Source: Salidesulfovibrio brasiliensis JCM 12178
GTDB lineage: Bacteria > Desulfobacterota > Desulfovibrionia > Desulfovibrionales > Desulfovibrionaceae
NCBI RefSeq assembly: GCF_001311825.1
Contig: NZ_BBCB01000028.1
Location: 1 to 35,060 of the forward strand
Direction of reading: 5' to 3'
Length of the DNA: 35,060 nt
Position numbers and translations under genes: made by a program
Shown: in pieces, positions 18,182 to 24,707 of the stretch
Position numbering within the stretch: the stretch's first letter is position 1
Layout: the number at the start of each line of letters is the position of its first letter
Notes under the pieces: model-generated
The model's database searches: none
What the model was told of the DNA's origin: nothing
The model's input: only the letters and a program-made list of their open reading frames with translations

Positions 18182-19481
18182 AACGGCCTCCCAACAGCAC
18201 CGGCCCGTCCTCAAGCCCGCGCCTGCCTGTCAGGATCAGACTCCCCTTGCCCCGCTTCGGCCCCTTACGCGTGGCTCCACGAACCTTCCCCGCACCAGTG
18301 GCCGCTTCGTCCGCCTTGCCGGAACCGCCGCCCCCGCCAGCCCGAGGCCGCAGCAAACGCCCGAAGTTTCCATCGGATTCCCCTTTTAATGAGACACGTC
18401 CCCTTGCGGTTCGGCTCGGAGCCGCCTGCTGCTTGCTCTCTGAGCTTTCACCATCAAGCATTGCCATATCACGCAAGGTGTCTACGGCATTGAAGGCCCC
18501 ATATGCTGCTCCTGCAAAATTACCTGTCAGCAAAGAACCAAAAGGCTTTGCTACATCAATTGCAACACCAACCTTATCCACGGCGGATTTACCGTTTTCG
18601 GTCATCATGTTGCCTTCAGCGTGAGCCTCTGCAAAAGTCTGCGCATGCTTTGGACTTCTTCTGGCCTGATCAACCATGGCCTTCATTGAAACATTTCGAT
18701 CATACCCAAAAACAGAATCACGCAGGCTGCCCAGAAGACCTCGGTCCGGTTCGAACTCCCACTGACCTTCCTCATTCTTGGTCCAGTCACCATGCCTATT
18801 CCCGGCCTTCATTGCTTCATGCCCCGGTGCCCATTTGGTCTTTGGGTCCGAAAGCTCACGAAGCCCGGCCTGCAGATCGAAAGGCTTGGCGTCTTCCTCT
18901 CTGGCTTCCGCAGCAGGCGGTTGCGGCGCAACTCCCCCGCCATTCCCCTTGCCGCCCGCTCCCATGCTCCCCAGAGAAGACGGGGCCACGCCTTTGCTGA
19001 AGGCGTTGTCGGCCTGTCCGTCACCATAGGTGCCGTGCGGGTTATTGGTTTCGCTCGTGGGCGCGTTGCGGTCTCCGTAAAAGCCAACCCCGTGTTTCTT
19101 GGCCCAGCTCTTGCGGTCCGGAGTGCTGTACTTGGCACCAAGGCTTTTTCCGCGGGGGTCGTCCTCCCCATGCTTTGCCTCGGCAGCCGCCCTCTGGGCC
19201 TGCTGACGCTCTTCGGCCTGCCGCTGTTCTCTGGCAGCCGCCTCCTGTGCAGCCTTTTCCCGTGCAGCCTTCTCTTTTGCGGCCTGCTCTTTGGCGGCTT
19301 TCTCCCGCGCAGCCTTTTCCCGCGCAGCCTTGTCGTTGTTCCGCTGGTTCGAGAGCAGCCTGCCGCCGGACCTGTTGCCGCCGTTGCCGTTGCCACCACC
19401 CCAGCCGCCAACACCACGCGAATCCTTGGCGCGACCACCCGGCCCAAAACCAGACCCTGAAAATCCGCTGAAATCAGGCAT
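18171..19481 (-). CDS. Coiled-coil, glycine-rich head-region protein of unknown function
   Basis: 436 residues in three parts. Residues 1-45 are glycine-rich and disordered. Residues 51-105 form a charged helix built from seven five-residue units of the type K-A-A-R-E, likely a long coiled coil. Residues about 225-375 are encoded by AT-richer DNA (about 18360-18800) and contain helices plus a hydrophobic G-x-L-L-T-G-N-F-A-G-A-A-Y-G-A-F segment; a basic glycine-rich tail follows. I do not recognise a family. Its place between the small MCGSTG-starting protein and the portal suggests a virion or ejection component. The segment boundaries and base composition suggest domain exchange. Confidence 0.55.
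   Translation of the reverse strand: MPDFSGFSGSGFGPGGRAKDSRGVGGWGGGNGNGGNRSGGRLLSNQRNNDKAAREKAAREKAAKEQAAKEKAAREKAAQEAAAREQRQAEERQQAQRAAAEAKHGEDDPRGKSLGAKYSTPDRKSWAKKHGVGFYGDRNAPTSETNNPHGTYGDGQADNAFSKGVAPSSLGSMGAGGKGNGGGVAPQPPAAEAREEDAKPFDLQAGLRELSDPKTKWAPGHEAMKAGNRHGDWTKNEEGQWEFEPDRGLLGSLRDSVFGYDRNVSMKAMVDQARRSPKHAQTFAEAHAEGNMMTENGKSAVDKVGVAIDVAKPFGSLLTGNFAGAAYGAFNAVDTLRDMAMLDGESSESKQQAAPSRTARGRVSLKGESDGNFGRLLRPRAGGGGGSGKADEAATGAGKVRGATRKGPKRGKGSLILTGRRGLEDGPVLLGGRYAS
19227..19331 (-). repeat. Imperfect 15-bp tandem repeat coding for coiled coil
   Basis: Seven imperfect 15-bp units encode five-residue repeats (K/Q/A-A-A-R/K/Q-E) at residues 51-85 of the surrounding protein. The unit length keeps the reading frame, so copy-number change would only lengthen or shorten the helix. 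Confidence 0.6.
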
Positions 19482-19482
19482 C

Positions 19483-19782
19483 CTACCACCCTCCGAAAAC
19501 CGTTTTCACAACCTCGGGCCGGGCGCTTGCGTCCTTGCCGAAGGTCAAGTGGGTCGAGTCCTTGCCCCTGCGGGAAAGCAGCCGCTGCCGCTGGGCCTTT
19601 GCCTTGGCCTGCACTTTGGGGTCATCCGGCCCCGGTGCCTTGGCCTCGCCGGGCGTCTCCACTTCCGGGTCCTTGCCGAACAGCGCCATGCCCGTGCTCG
19701 CAGCCGAGCCCACAGCGCTCGCGGCGGTGGCCGCCTTGCCCAGCGTATCCAGCCACGAAGTACTTCCCGTGCTACCGCACAT
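19483..19782 (-). CDS. Small head-region protein starting MCGSTG
   Basis: 99 residues. A short N-terminus with an early cysteine is followed by an alanine/serine/glycine-rich hydrophobic helix (about 13-35) and a lysine/arginine-rich C-terminus with R-Q-R-L-L-S-R-R-G-K-D-S-T. Small proteins with an early cysteine and a conserved R-R-G...T tail often occur between terminase and portal genes in T7-like prophages. The role is unknown; an internal virion or assembly role is inferred. It overlaps the preceding gene by 11 bp and lies 1 bp before the next stop/start junction. Confidence 0.6.
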   Translation of the reverse strand: MCGSTGSTSWLDTLGKAATAASAVGSAASTGMALFGKDPEVETPGEAKAPGPDDPKVQAKAKAQRQRLLSRRGKDSTHLTFGKDASARPEVVKTVFGGW

Positions 19783-20152
19783 TCTCTTCCTCCCCGATTT
19801 CCTGCATGGCCACGGTCAACACGGGCACAAAGCCCATGAACCCGGTCATGGAAATGAAATTCACGTCCTTGAGATCGTCGGTCGATACAAACACCCGCCG
19901 CACTCCGCGCTCCCGGCAATGCGCCCGCATCTGCGGCACTGCGTTCTTCTTGAGGTCCCGCCAAGCGAGGATGCCCTGCTCCAGAATCCGCCAGTACATC
20001 CACGCTTCGTCACCGATGACCGCCAGCCCGGCCACCGCGTACACTGCGCCACCGGCACGGAACTCGAACCACTCGTACTGCTCCGGTTCGGTCCACGTGT
20101 ACTGAAGCCCCACAAGCGCGGTCGGCTGTGTTTCAACCCGTACGGCACCCAT
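19772..20152 (-). CDS. T7 gp13-like / GNAT-like internal protein
   Basis: 126 residues. The pattern of an alpha/beta acyltransferase-like fold is visible: Y-A-V-A-G-L-A-V-I-G-D-E-A-W-M-Y-W as central strands, then L-A-W-R-D-L-K-K as a helix, C-R-E-R-G-V-R-R-V-F-V-S-T as a strand, and N-F-I-S-M-T-G-F-M-G-F near the end. This resembles the family including T7 gp13, a virion assembly factor, and related small phage GNAT-like proteins. No cofactor-binding loop is clear, so enzymatic activity is doubtful. It starts at TGATG overlapping the large terminase stop. Confidence 0.62.
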   Translation of the reverse strand: MGAVRVETQPTALVGLQYTWTEPEQYEWFEFRAGGAVYAVAGLAVIGDEAWMYWRILEQGILAWRDLKKNAVPQMRAHCRERGVRRVFVSTDDLKDVNFISMTGFMGFVPVLTVAMQEIGEEENVR

Positions 20153-21582
20153 CAGTTTTCACACCTCGTCTGCATGCCCGCCCCGCTGCGTCGCGGCTTG
20201 TAGCCCACGGCAAAATACCGGAACGCATCCGCGCCGTGGGATGTCCAGTCATGAACAGGCTGATTCCTCCAGCACCCATTGCGCTCGTCCCAGTCCTTGC
20301 GATACGCCTCCAGACACTTCACACCCTGATCGGTGCGCGTCTCGTCGAACCAGCACTTGGGCAACAGGTTCCGAACCGCGTTGATGCCGTCCTGCACCGG
20401 GATGTCCGGGCTGATATCGAAACGCAGACCCAGCTTGCGGGCAGTCTCCAGCCGGGACTTGCCGGTGCCAAGTTCCCGCACGCGGATGTCGTGCGGCGCG
20501 TAGTGCCCCGCGTAGACGTACGGCTTGCGGTTCAGCTCAGCGACGTAATGCTCAAGGCCTTCGCCAGAGTTTTCGTAAAAGTCGATGACACGAAACTCGC
20601 GGTCCATCAGCGGCTGAATGAACCAGATCGCGGTGGAATCGCTCATCCCGAGGTCCCACGCCGTGTACACCGGCAAGGCCGGGTCATACGGCACCCGAGC
20701 AATCTGCCTGCGGTCGCGGATGGTGGCGAACTGCCTGCTGTAGTAGGCTCCCTCCACAGCCGCCTCGAACGCCTCTTCCGGCGTGCTGGGATACTCGCGC
20801 TTCATGTCTTCCTGCTGGTCCGCCTCCTTGGCCGCGTACCATGCCCGCTGCGCCTTGGAGAGCGTGATGCCAAGCGTCTTTTCCAACCGCTCGAAATACT
20901 CGTCATGCTGCGGCAGGATCAGGGCATGGTTGGGATCAGTCTGATACTCGGGATGCTCGAACCACGGATAGAAATTGAATCGGTAATCCAGCCTGCCCAG
21001 TTCCCTGCCGCTCTTTGCAAGGTCCTGTGACCGTTTGCAGCGCTCAAAGAAGTCGCCGGTCTGCCCTTCGGCAGTGCTTTCGATGGAGAGAATCCCGTAC
21101 TCCGGCACCGCCTCGAACGCCCCGGTGCGGATTTCCTTTGCCCGGTCAGGCAGCTTGGCGCAGATTTTTCCGTACTCGGAGACATGCAGGAAATGAATGG
21201 TCCCGCCGCGGAACGACGTTGCCACGCGAATGGACGAGTTGTTGCTGAACAGCAGCTCGTTGGCATTCTCCGTTGCCACCGGCACGGCATGGCGAAAAAC
21301 CTCGGGCAACTCCCGGTAGGCGAACTTGATCTTGTCACGAAAGAACGCCTTCGCGTCGTCCTTGTTGTGGGCGATGATCCCGGCGCGCACGTTCTTGTTA
21401 AAGAGGCACATATCAAGCGCCACGAGACACATGAGCGTGGTAAACCCGAGCTGGCGGGCCTTGAGGATGATGTTTCGATACCACAGGGCAGCCATGAACC
21501 GGCGTTGCGCCCAGTTCATGCGGAAGCGCCGGATGCGCCCCTGCTTGTCGGTGATCGAGTAGAGGTTATTCAGCCTCCACAT
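20152..21582 (-). CDS. Terminase large subunit
   Basis: 476 residues from the ATG at 21582. Packaging ATPase and nuclease: a Walker A-like K-A-R-Q-L-G-F-T-T at residues 41-49, Walker B H-F-L-H-V-S-E-Y at about 130-137, coupling motif E-S-T-A-E at 168-172. The RuvC-like nuclease domain has acidic residues at D310 (A-W-D-L-G), D365 (A-P-H-D) and D452 (H-G-A-D-A-F-R-Y). The reading frame extends upstream to a TTG at 21633 and a GTG at 21603. The ATG has AAGGA just upstream and the expected N-terminus (R-L-N-N-L-Y), but the GTG is a real alternative. It overlaps the small terminase by about 17 bp. It cuts and translocates phage DNA into the prohead with the small subunit. Confidence 0.9.
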   Translation of the reverse strand: MWRLNNLYSITDKQGRIRRFRMNWAQRRFMAALWYRNIILKARQLGFTTLMCLVALDMCLFNKNVRAGIIAHNKDDAKAFFRDKIKFAYRELPEVFRHAVPVATENANELLFSNNSSIRVATSFRGGTIHFLHVSEYGKICAKLPDRAKEIRTGAFEAVPEYGILSIESTAEGQTGDFFERCKRSQDLAKSGRELGRLDYRFNFYPWFEHPEYQTDPNHALILPQHDEYFERLEKTLGITLSKAQRAWYAAKEADQQEDMKREYPSTPEEAFEAAVEGAYYSRQFATIRDRRQIARVPYDPALPVYTAWDLGMSDSTAIWFIQPLMDREFRVIDFYENSGEGLEHYVAELNRKPYVYAGHYAPHDIRVRELGTGKSRLETARKLGLRFDISPDIPVQDGINAVRNLLPKCWFDETRTDQGVKCLEAYRKDWDERNGCWRNQPVHDWTSHGADAFRYFAVGYKPRRSGAGMQTRCEN

Positions 21583-22117
21583 CCTGTCCTTCAACCTGTG
21601 CACCGTGCTCAATTCCTTTTGTTGTTCCGTCAATCTCGTCCAGAAATTCAGACAGGGCCGCAGCCTTGTTGGTCACGTTCAGGCTCCCGGTCATCTCCAG
21701 TTGCTGCTTGTCGGGCCAACGTTCAGGGTCCCGGCGGGAGAGGAAGAGATTGCAGGCCCGCGTGTCGGGCGGATACGCCCGCTGCACCTTCTTGAGCAGA
21801 TGCAACTCGTCGCTCACTATCTTCTCCCCGCTCTCGGTCTCCCCGGCATCCAGCCTGCCGAAAACCTTCTCCGTCACCCGCAGCCCCAGCGCCCGCTTCA
21901 AAAGGCTTTTCTCCACCTTCGTGCAGTTGAAGACGTCCACACCTTCGGTCACGGCTCTGGCAAAATCCCCGTGCTCGCTCTTCCACTTGCTCACCGTGGA
22001 CTTGGACACCCCGAACACCTTGGCGAGCTTGGCTTGCGAAAACCCGGCCTCGGCACAGATGCGCCGCGCCATGTCCGCATATTCGGGTTTGTACTTCGAT
22101 GGTCTTCCGCCGCTCAT
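21566..22117 (-). CDS. Terminase small subunit
   Basis: 183 residues starting at the ATG at 22117, which overlaps the previous stop as ATGA. The N-terminal G-R-P-S-K-Y is followed by a helix-turn-helix (residues about 20-50: F-S-Q-A-K-L-A-K-V-F-G-V-S-K-S-T-V-S-K-W) and a middle K-V-E-K-S-L-L-K-R-A-L-G. Then comes the C-terminal P-P-D-T-R-A-C-N-L-F-L-S-R-R-D-P-E-R-W, as in many small terminases. It should recognise the packaging site and load the large subunit. An upstream extension of the frame has no ribosome-binding site and is not counted. Confidence 0.85.
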   Translation of the reverse strand: MSGGRPSKYKPEYADMARRICAEAGFSQAKLAKVFGVSKSTVSKWKSEHGDFARAVTEGVDVFNCTKVEKSLLKRALGLRVTEKVFGRLDAGETESGEKIVSDELHLLKKVQRAYPPDTRACNLFLSRRDPERWPDKQQLEMTGSLNVTNKAAALSEFLDEIDGTTKGIEHGAQVEGQDVEAE

Positions 22118-22329
22118 GACTGAAAAAATTGATACAAAAGCCGTATGCCGATGCTGACGACGCAAGCCACAGTGCCCCACACAATGCGCTCCAGATGCTT
22201 GATCCGTTCATTGTTGGTGTGGCACCGCCTCGTCTCGTTAATCTCCCGGATGTCTTCCTGCACGACCATCACACGCTCCTCGATGCGTGCCAGCGAGACC
22301 CGCACCTCCTGCACCAGATCAGGGCTCAC
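22114..22329 (-). CDS. XhlA-like lysis accessory membrane protein
   Basis: 71 residues with a GTG start at 22329 that overlaps the holin stop as GTGA. GGGAG lies 8 bp upstream. Residues 1-48 form a charged helix (R-I-E-E-R-V and I-N-E-T-R-R), and residues about 50-67 form one membrane segment ending in a short charged tail. This layout, an N-terminal coiled coil plus one C-terminal membrane span, matches haemolysin XhlA-type proteins that assist holins. It could alternatively be one subunit of a spanin, but I see no lipobox partner. Confidence 0.62.
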   Translation of the reverse strand: MSPDLVQEVRVSLARIEERVMVVQEDIREINETRRCHTNNERIKHLERIVWGTVACVVSIGIRLLYQFFQS

Positions 22330-22694
22330 TTGCGCAGCTCCCGAACGATCTTCTCGCCCCCGCGCGTCACCACGTACCCGCCGACCCCGAGCTTCAACAG
22401 CCCCCAGAGGTTCGGGGGAATCTCCAGCACCGGTGCCTTGTCCCAGAACAGGGCAAGGTACGGGTGCACGAGATAGTTGTTGGCAATGATGAGCATGAAC
22501 AGGAACATGAGACACGGCCGCCATGAGCGCTGCATCCAGTTGCCCTGCATTTCGGTCTGCAGGACCTTCAGCCGCCCGGCGAACTCGGAGAGGATGAGCT
22601 GCACCTTGTTGCGCTCCGACTCCCCGGCATCCGGCCAAATCTTGTCCACGATGGTGGACCCGAGGTTCAGCAGATCGTCCCAGATGAACGCCAC
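22326..22694 (-). CDS. Holin (3TM-type)
   Basis: 122 residues. GTG start at 22694, 3 bp after the stop of the small membrane peptide gene. Pattern of the three-transmembrane phage holin family: an amphipathic N-terminus (W-D-D-L-L-N-L-G), a charged helix with L-S-E-F-A-G-R-L, then W-M-Q-R-S-W-R-P-C-L-M-F-L-F-M-L-I-I-A-N-N-Y, further hydrophobic segments and a final G-G-Y-V-V-T-R-G-G-E-K-I. R-S-W-R-P and G-G-Y-V-x-x-R-x-x-E-K are typical of this family in gene-transfer-agent and phage lysis modules. It forms holes in the inner membrane to release the endolysin, which is encoded separately at 24698-25213. Confidence 0.8.
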   Translation of the reverse strand: MAFIWDDLLNLGSTIVDKIWPDAGESERNKVQLILSEFAGRLKVLQTEMQGNWMQRSWRPCLMFLFMLIIANNYLVHPYLALFWDKAPVLEIPPNLWGLLKLGVGGYVVTRGGEKIVRELRK

Positions 22695-22697
22695 AGC

Positions 22698-22811
22698 CTA
22701 GCCCCACACCAGCCAGCCGGTTCCCAGCCCGGACAAAAAGATGACAATGATGAGAAAGCCGATGATGCCCCAGAGCAGATAATCAAGGGAACGGGTGCCG
22801 TTGCTGTACAT
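22698..22811 (-). CDS. Small single-pass membrane peptide at head of lysis cassette
   Basis: 37 residues: a short polar N-terminus, then one long hydrophobic segment (L-L-W-G-I-I-G-F-L-I-I-V-I-F-L) and a G-T-G-W-L-V-W-G end. GGGGAG lies 7 bp before the ATG at 22811. The frame is open further upstream but without start signals. Its size and place directly before the holin fit a small membrane lysis factor or antiholin. This is inference. Confidence 0.6.
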   Translation of the reverse strand: MYSNGTRSLDYLLWGIIGFLIIVIFLSGLGTGWLVWG

Positions 22812-22923
22812 AGAAAAACTCCCCGCGCTGCGCCCCTCACCCTGACCCCGCAGGCAGCCCCCATGGCCGCCCGCCGGAGCGAAGAGTGATAAGACGATGG
22901 CTTTGCACGAAAAGTGTAAGGGC

Positions 22924-22960
22924 ACAAAAAGACCCAAAACCACGATTGCACGGTTTTGGG
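22924..22960 (-). terminator. Minus-strand terminator upstream of late operon
   Basis: CCCAAAACC (22933-22941) pairs with GGTTTTGGG (22952-22960), and on the minus strand TCTTTTTG follows. It would stop transcripts arriving from the early operon before they reach the lysis and terminase genes. Confidence 0.65.
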
Positions 22961-23043
22961 CTATCCAGAGGGTACTAAATGACCAACATTTCCTATTGAC
23001 AGACTTCTTAAAAACACACCCATTTCACCAAAGAAACAAAGTG

Positions 23044-23052
23044 TGCTATAAT
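23044..23052 (+). promoter_or_regulatory. Extended -10 promoter of the small plus-strand gene
   Basis: TGCTATAAT is a perfect extended -10 element, 56 bp before the ATG at 23108, in AT-rich DNA. No good -35 lies at 17 bp; extended -10 promoters can work without one. A TTGACA at 22996-23001 is too far away to pair with it. Confidence 0.6.
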
Positions 23053-23107
23053 TAAATAACGTTTCGCACTCACAACATTCTAACGCAAACAGCGTTAAGG
23101 AGCACAA

Positions 23108-23362
23108 ATGAAAAAAGACGAAAAAATCACAACCACCCTCAAAATCTCAACGCCTGCCCCCTCTGGCCTTGATGACAAGAGAGAGTTCCTTTGGGCTCTT
23201 GTGGATATTTCCAATGACGAACCGGATGAGACAGGAGCATTTCCAACTGTTACAGTAAATGTTCCTCTCTTTCTCAATAAAAGCGATCCGATTGAAGTAA
23301 CTCTTGATCAGGCTAAAGAAAAAGCCAAAGCCCTTCTGGAGGATGCTGTGAAAGCGTTTTAA
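23108..23362 (+). CDS. Small cargo (moron) protein, unknown function
   Basis: 84 residues, on the opposite strand to both flanking operons. AAGGAG lies 7 bp before the ATG. It has a lysine-rich N-terminus, a beta-rich middle (V-T-V-N-V-P-L-F-L), and a C-terminal amphipathic helix rich in lysine and alanine. No signal peptide and no recognised domain. It has its own promoter (23044-23052) and terminator (23370-23393), and its AT-richer DNA and reversed orientation suggest an added cargo gene that can be expressed in the lysogen. A small anti-phage or regulatory role is possible but not shown. Confidence 0.7.
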   Translation: MKKDEKITTTLKISTPAPSGLDDKREFLWALVDISNDEPDETGAFPTVTVNVPLFLNKSDPIEVTLDQAKEKAKALLEDAVKAF

Positions 23363-23369
23363 ACAAAGA

Positions 23370-23393
23370 GGACTGGGAGATTTCTCCCAGTCC
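23370..23393 (+). terminator. Bidirectional terminator after cargo gene
   Basis: An 11-bp inverted repeat, GGACTGGGAGA and TCTCCCAGTCC, is followed by TTCCTATTTT on the plus strand and TCTTTGTTT on the minus strand. It lies 8 bp past the stop of the cargo gene and just after the last early-operon gene, so it probably ends both transcripts. Confidence 0.75.
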
Positions 23394-23396
23394 TTC

Positions 23397-23651
23397 CTAT
23401 TTTCCTTCGCTTCGAAAGGAAATCATACACATATATCGACGCCGCTTTTCCTTCCATCCTTCGGGAAGATGTGCGTCCGCTTCAGCAAGGCACCAGATAG
23501 CGAGGTCTTCCGGCCGGGCAAACCATGGTCCAGTCCCGTCCACCTGATAAGCTGGCAGTTCCCGGTCGCGCACCAATGCAGGGATATCGCGCACCGATCT
23601 TCCTACAGCCTTGGCGATCTCGCTGCGTCCTTTGATGAGAAACGTCGGCAT
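23397..23651 (-). CDS. Small helix-turn-helix DNA-binding protein
   Basis: 84 residues from the ATG at 23651, with GGGGAG upstream. The sequence K-G-R-S-E-I-A-K-A-V-G-R-S-V-R-D-I-P-A-L-V-R-D-R-E-L-P-A-Y reads as an AlpA/excisionase-like helix-turn-helix, followed by G-P-W-F-A-R-P-E-D-L. It starts 2 bp after the stop of another DNA-binding gene and is the last gene of the early operon. Position makes it a candidate late-gene activator, but that is inference. Confidence 0.65.
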   Translation of the reverse strand: MPTFLIKGRSEIAKAVGRSVRDIPALVRDRELPAYQVDGTGPWFARPEDLAIWCLAEADAHLPEGWKEKRRRYMCMISFRSEGK

Positions 23652-23652
23652 A

Positions 23653-23871
23653 TCACTCCCCCTCCCCCTCAATGCCGAGCACGGCATTGGCCTGAACAAA
23701 CCGCTCCAGTTCCGAGGGCCGCACCTTCCACGGCCCCTTGCCGCCGAGCTTGAACCCGTGCAGCTTGCCGGTGTTCTTCCGGTCCGCCGCACCGTCGCGC
23801 AGCATCCGCAGCACGGTCTTCTCGTGCAGCCGCAACTCTGCCGCCACATCTTTCACCGTCAGCAGGGGCAT
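23653..23871 (-). CDS. Excisionase-like helix-turn-helix protein
   Basis: 72 residues. L-T-V-K-D-V-A-A-E-L-R-L-H-E-K-T-V-L-R-M-L-R-D-G at the start is the classic HTH_17/excisionase pattern, and W-K-V-R-P-S-E-L-E-R-F closes the domain. GGAGG precedes the ATG. The start overlaps the recombinase gene stop by 13 bp, so the two are translationally coupled. It may act as a directionality factor for that recombinase. Confidence 0.72.
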   Translation of the reverse strand: MPLLTVKDVAAELRLHEKTVLRMLRDGAADRKNTGKLHGFKLGGKGPWKVRPSELERFVQANAVLGIEGEGE

Positions 23872-24494
23872 GGAATCCTCCCGTGTCTGCCGGAAAGCGC
23901 GCGCTTGGCCTGCCGGATGTGCTCACGCCGGAAGTCGAGGTAATTGCGCAGCCCCTCCAGACTCTTCCAGCCGCCCGCCCTAGCCGTCTCGATGAGCGGG
24001 TCAACATGCTCCCCGGCCATGCGCAGCCGCTCAAGCTCCTCGTACATGTTGTTGGCAAAGGTCTTGCGCATGGAGTGCGTCCCGATCTTGCCGTCCAGCC
24101 CCAGCCGCCGTGCCGTGCCGTGGATGATCTGCCACGCCCGGCTTCGGCTAATGGGCCGATTCCCCCCCTCGCGGGACCGGAAAAGATACGTGTCAGGCGA
24201 CCAGCAGCCGGACAGATGCAAAGCCTTGATGGCCGCAAACACGGCCGTCTGCTCGTCGCGGTCAAGCTCGATCTCCCGCGTCTCGTCGGTCTTTGTCTGC
24301 TTGAGCGACACAAACCGCCGCACCCGGTTGTTGATGACCACATCCCGCACCTTTAGTCGCAGCATTTCGGAAACACGCGGCCCCGAGCGCAACCCGAGGA
24401 TCAGCAGACAGCGGTCCCGGTACTCGAACGGACCGGCAAACCCCTCGAACAGGCTGACCACCTCGGCATCACTGAACGGTCGACACCCGATCAT
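23859..24494 (-). CDS. Short tyrosine recombinase (second integrase-like)
   Basis: 211 residues from the ATG at 24494 (GGAGG, 8 bp spacing). Only the catalytic domain is present, without the usual N-terminal core-binding domain. Catalytic set visible: R40 (L-R-S-G-P-R-V-S-E-M-L), a K near 67-69, H140 and R143 (T-H-S-M-R-K-T-F), W176 (A-G-G-W-K-S-L) in place of the second histidine as in some active enzymes, and Y185 (N-Y-L). It is therefore likely active. The main integrase is at 33703-34890. This second enzyme may act as a resolvase, inversion enzyme or alternative integrase. Confidence 0.8.
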   Translation of the reverse strand: MIGCRPFSDAEVVSLFEGFAGPFEYRDRCLLILGLRSGPRVSEMLRLKVRDVVINNRVRRFVSLKQTKTDETREIELDRDEQTAVFAAIKALHLSGCWSPDTYLFRSREGGNRPISRSRAWQIIHGTARRLGLDGKIGTHSMRKTFANNMYEELERLRMAGEHVDPLIETARAGGWKSLEGLRNYLDFRREHIRQAKRALSGRHGRIPCPC

Positions 24495-24697
24495 GAACCA
24501 CACCTCCAAACCGTTTGAAAAAAACGTTCGAAAACTCCCGACCCACCACGAAACAGCCACCTGCCCGCTTTTGCGTGAGCCAGACACCACACGCGGGAAC
24601 ATGCGGAAACATCCGCGCCCTTTCCTGTCACCGGCTGCAACTCTGTAAAGAAAGTGAAACCCGTTCCCATCTCAAGGCACAAAAAAACCGCACAACC
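24495..24697 (-). other. Intergenic region between endolysin and recombinase
   Basis: A gap of 203 bp in the early operon. It includes the terminator-like hairpin just after the endolysin and AT-rich blocks near 24510-24530. No gene is seen. It may hold a promoter for the recombinase and HTH genes, but I could not define one. Confidence 0.4.
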
Positions 24698-24707
24698 CTA
24701 CTTGCGC
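24681..24707 (-). terminator. Probable terminator after endolysin gene
   Basis: On the minus strand GCGCAA and TTGTGC pair (one G-U pair) around a 6-base loop and are followed by GG and seven T residues. The stem is short, so termination may be partial. The hairpin overlaps the endolysin stop codon. Confidence 0.45.

Noticed and set aside
16445..18493. 682-codon plus-strand open frame opposite the portal gene
   Set aside because: Shadow of the portal gene with histidine/leucine/arginine-rich composition typical of antisense frames.
22996..23001. TTGACA as -35 of the cargo gene promoter
   Set aside because: It is 45 bp from TATAAT, far beyond the usual 16-18 bp.
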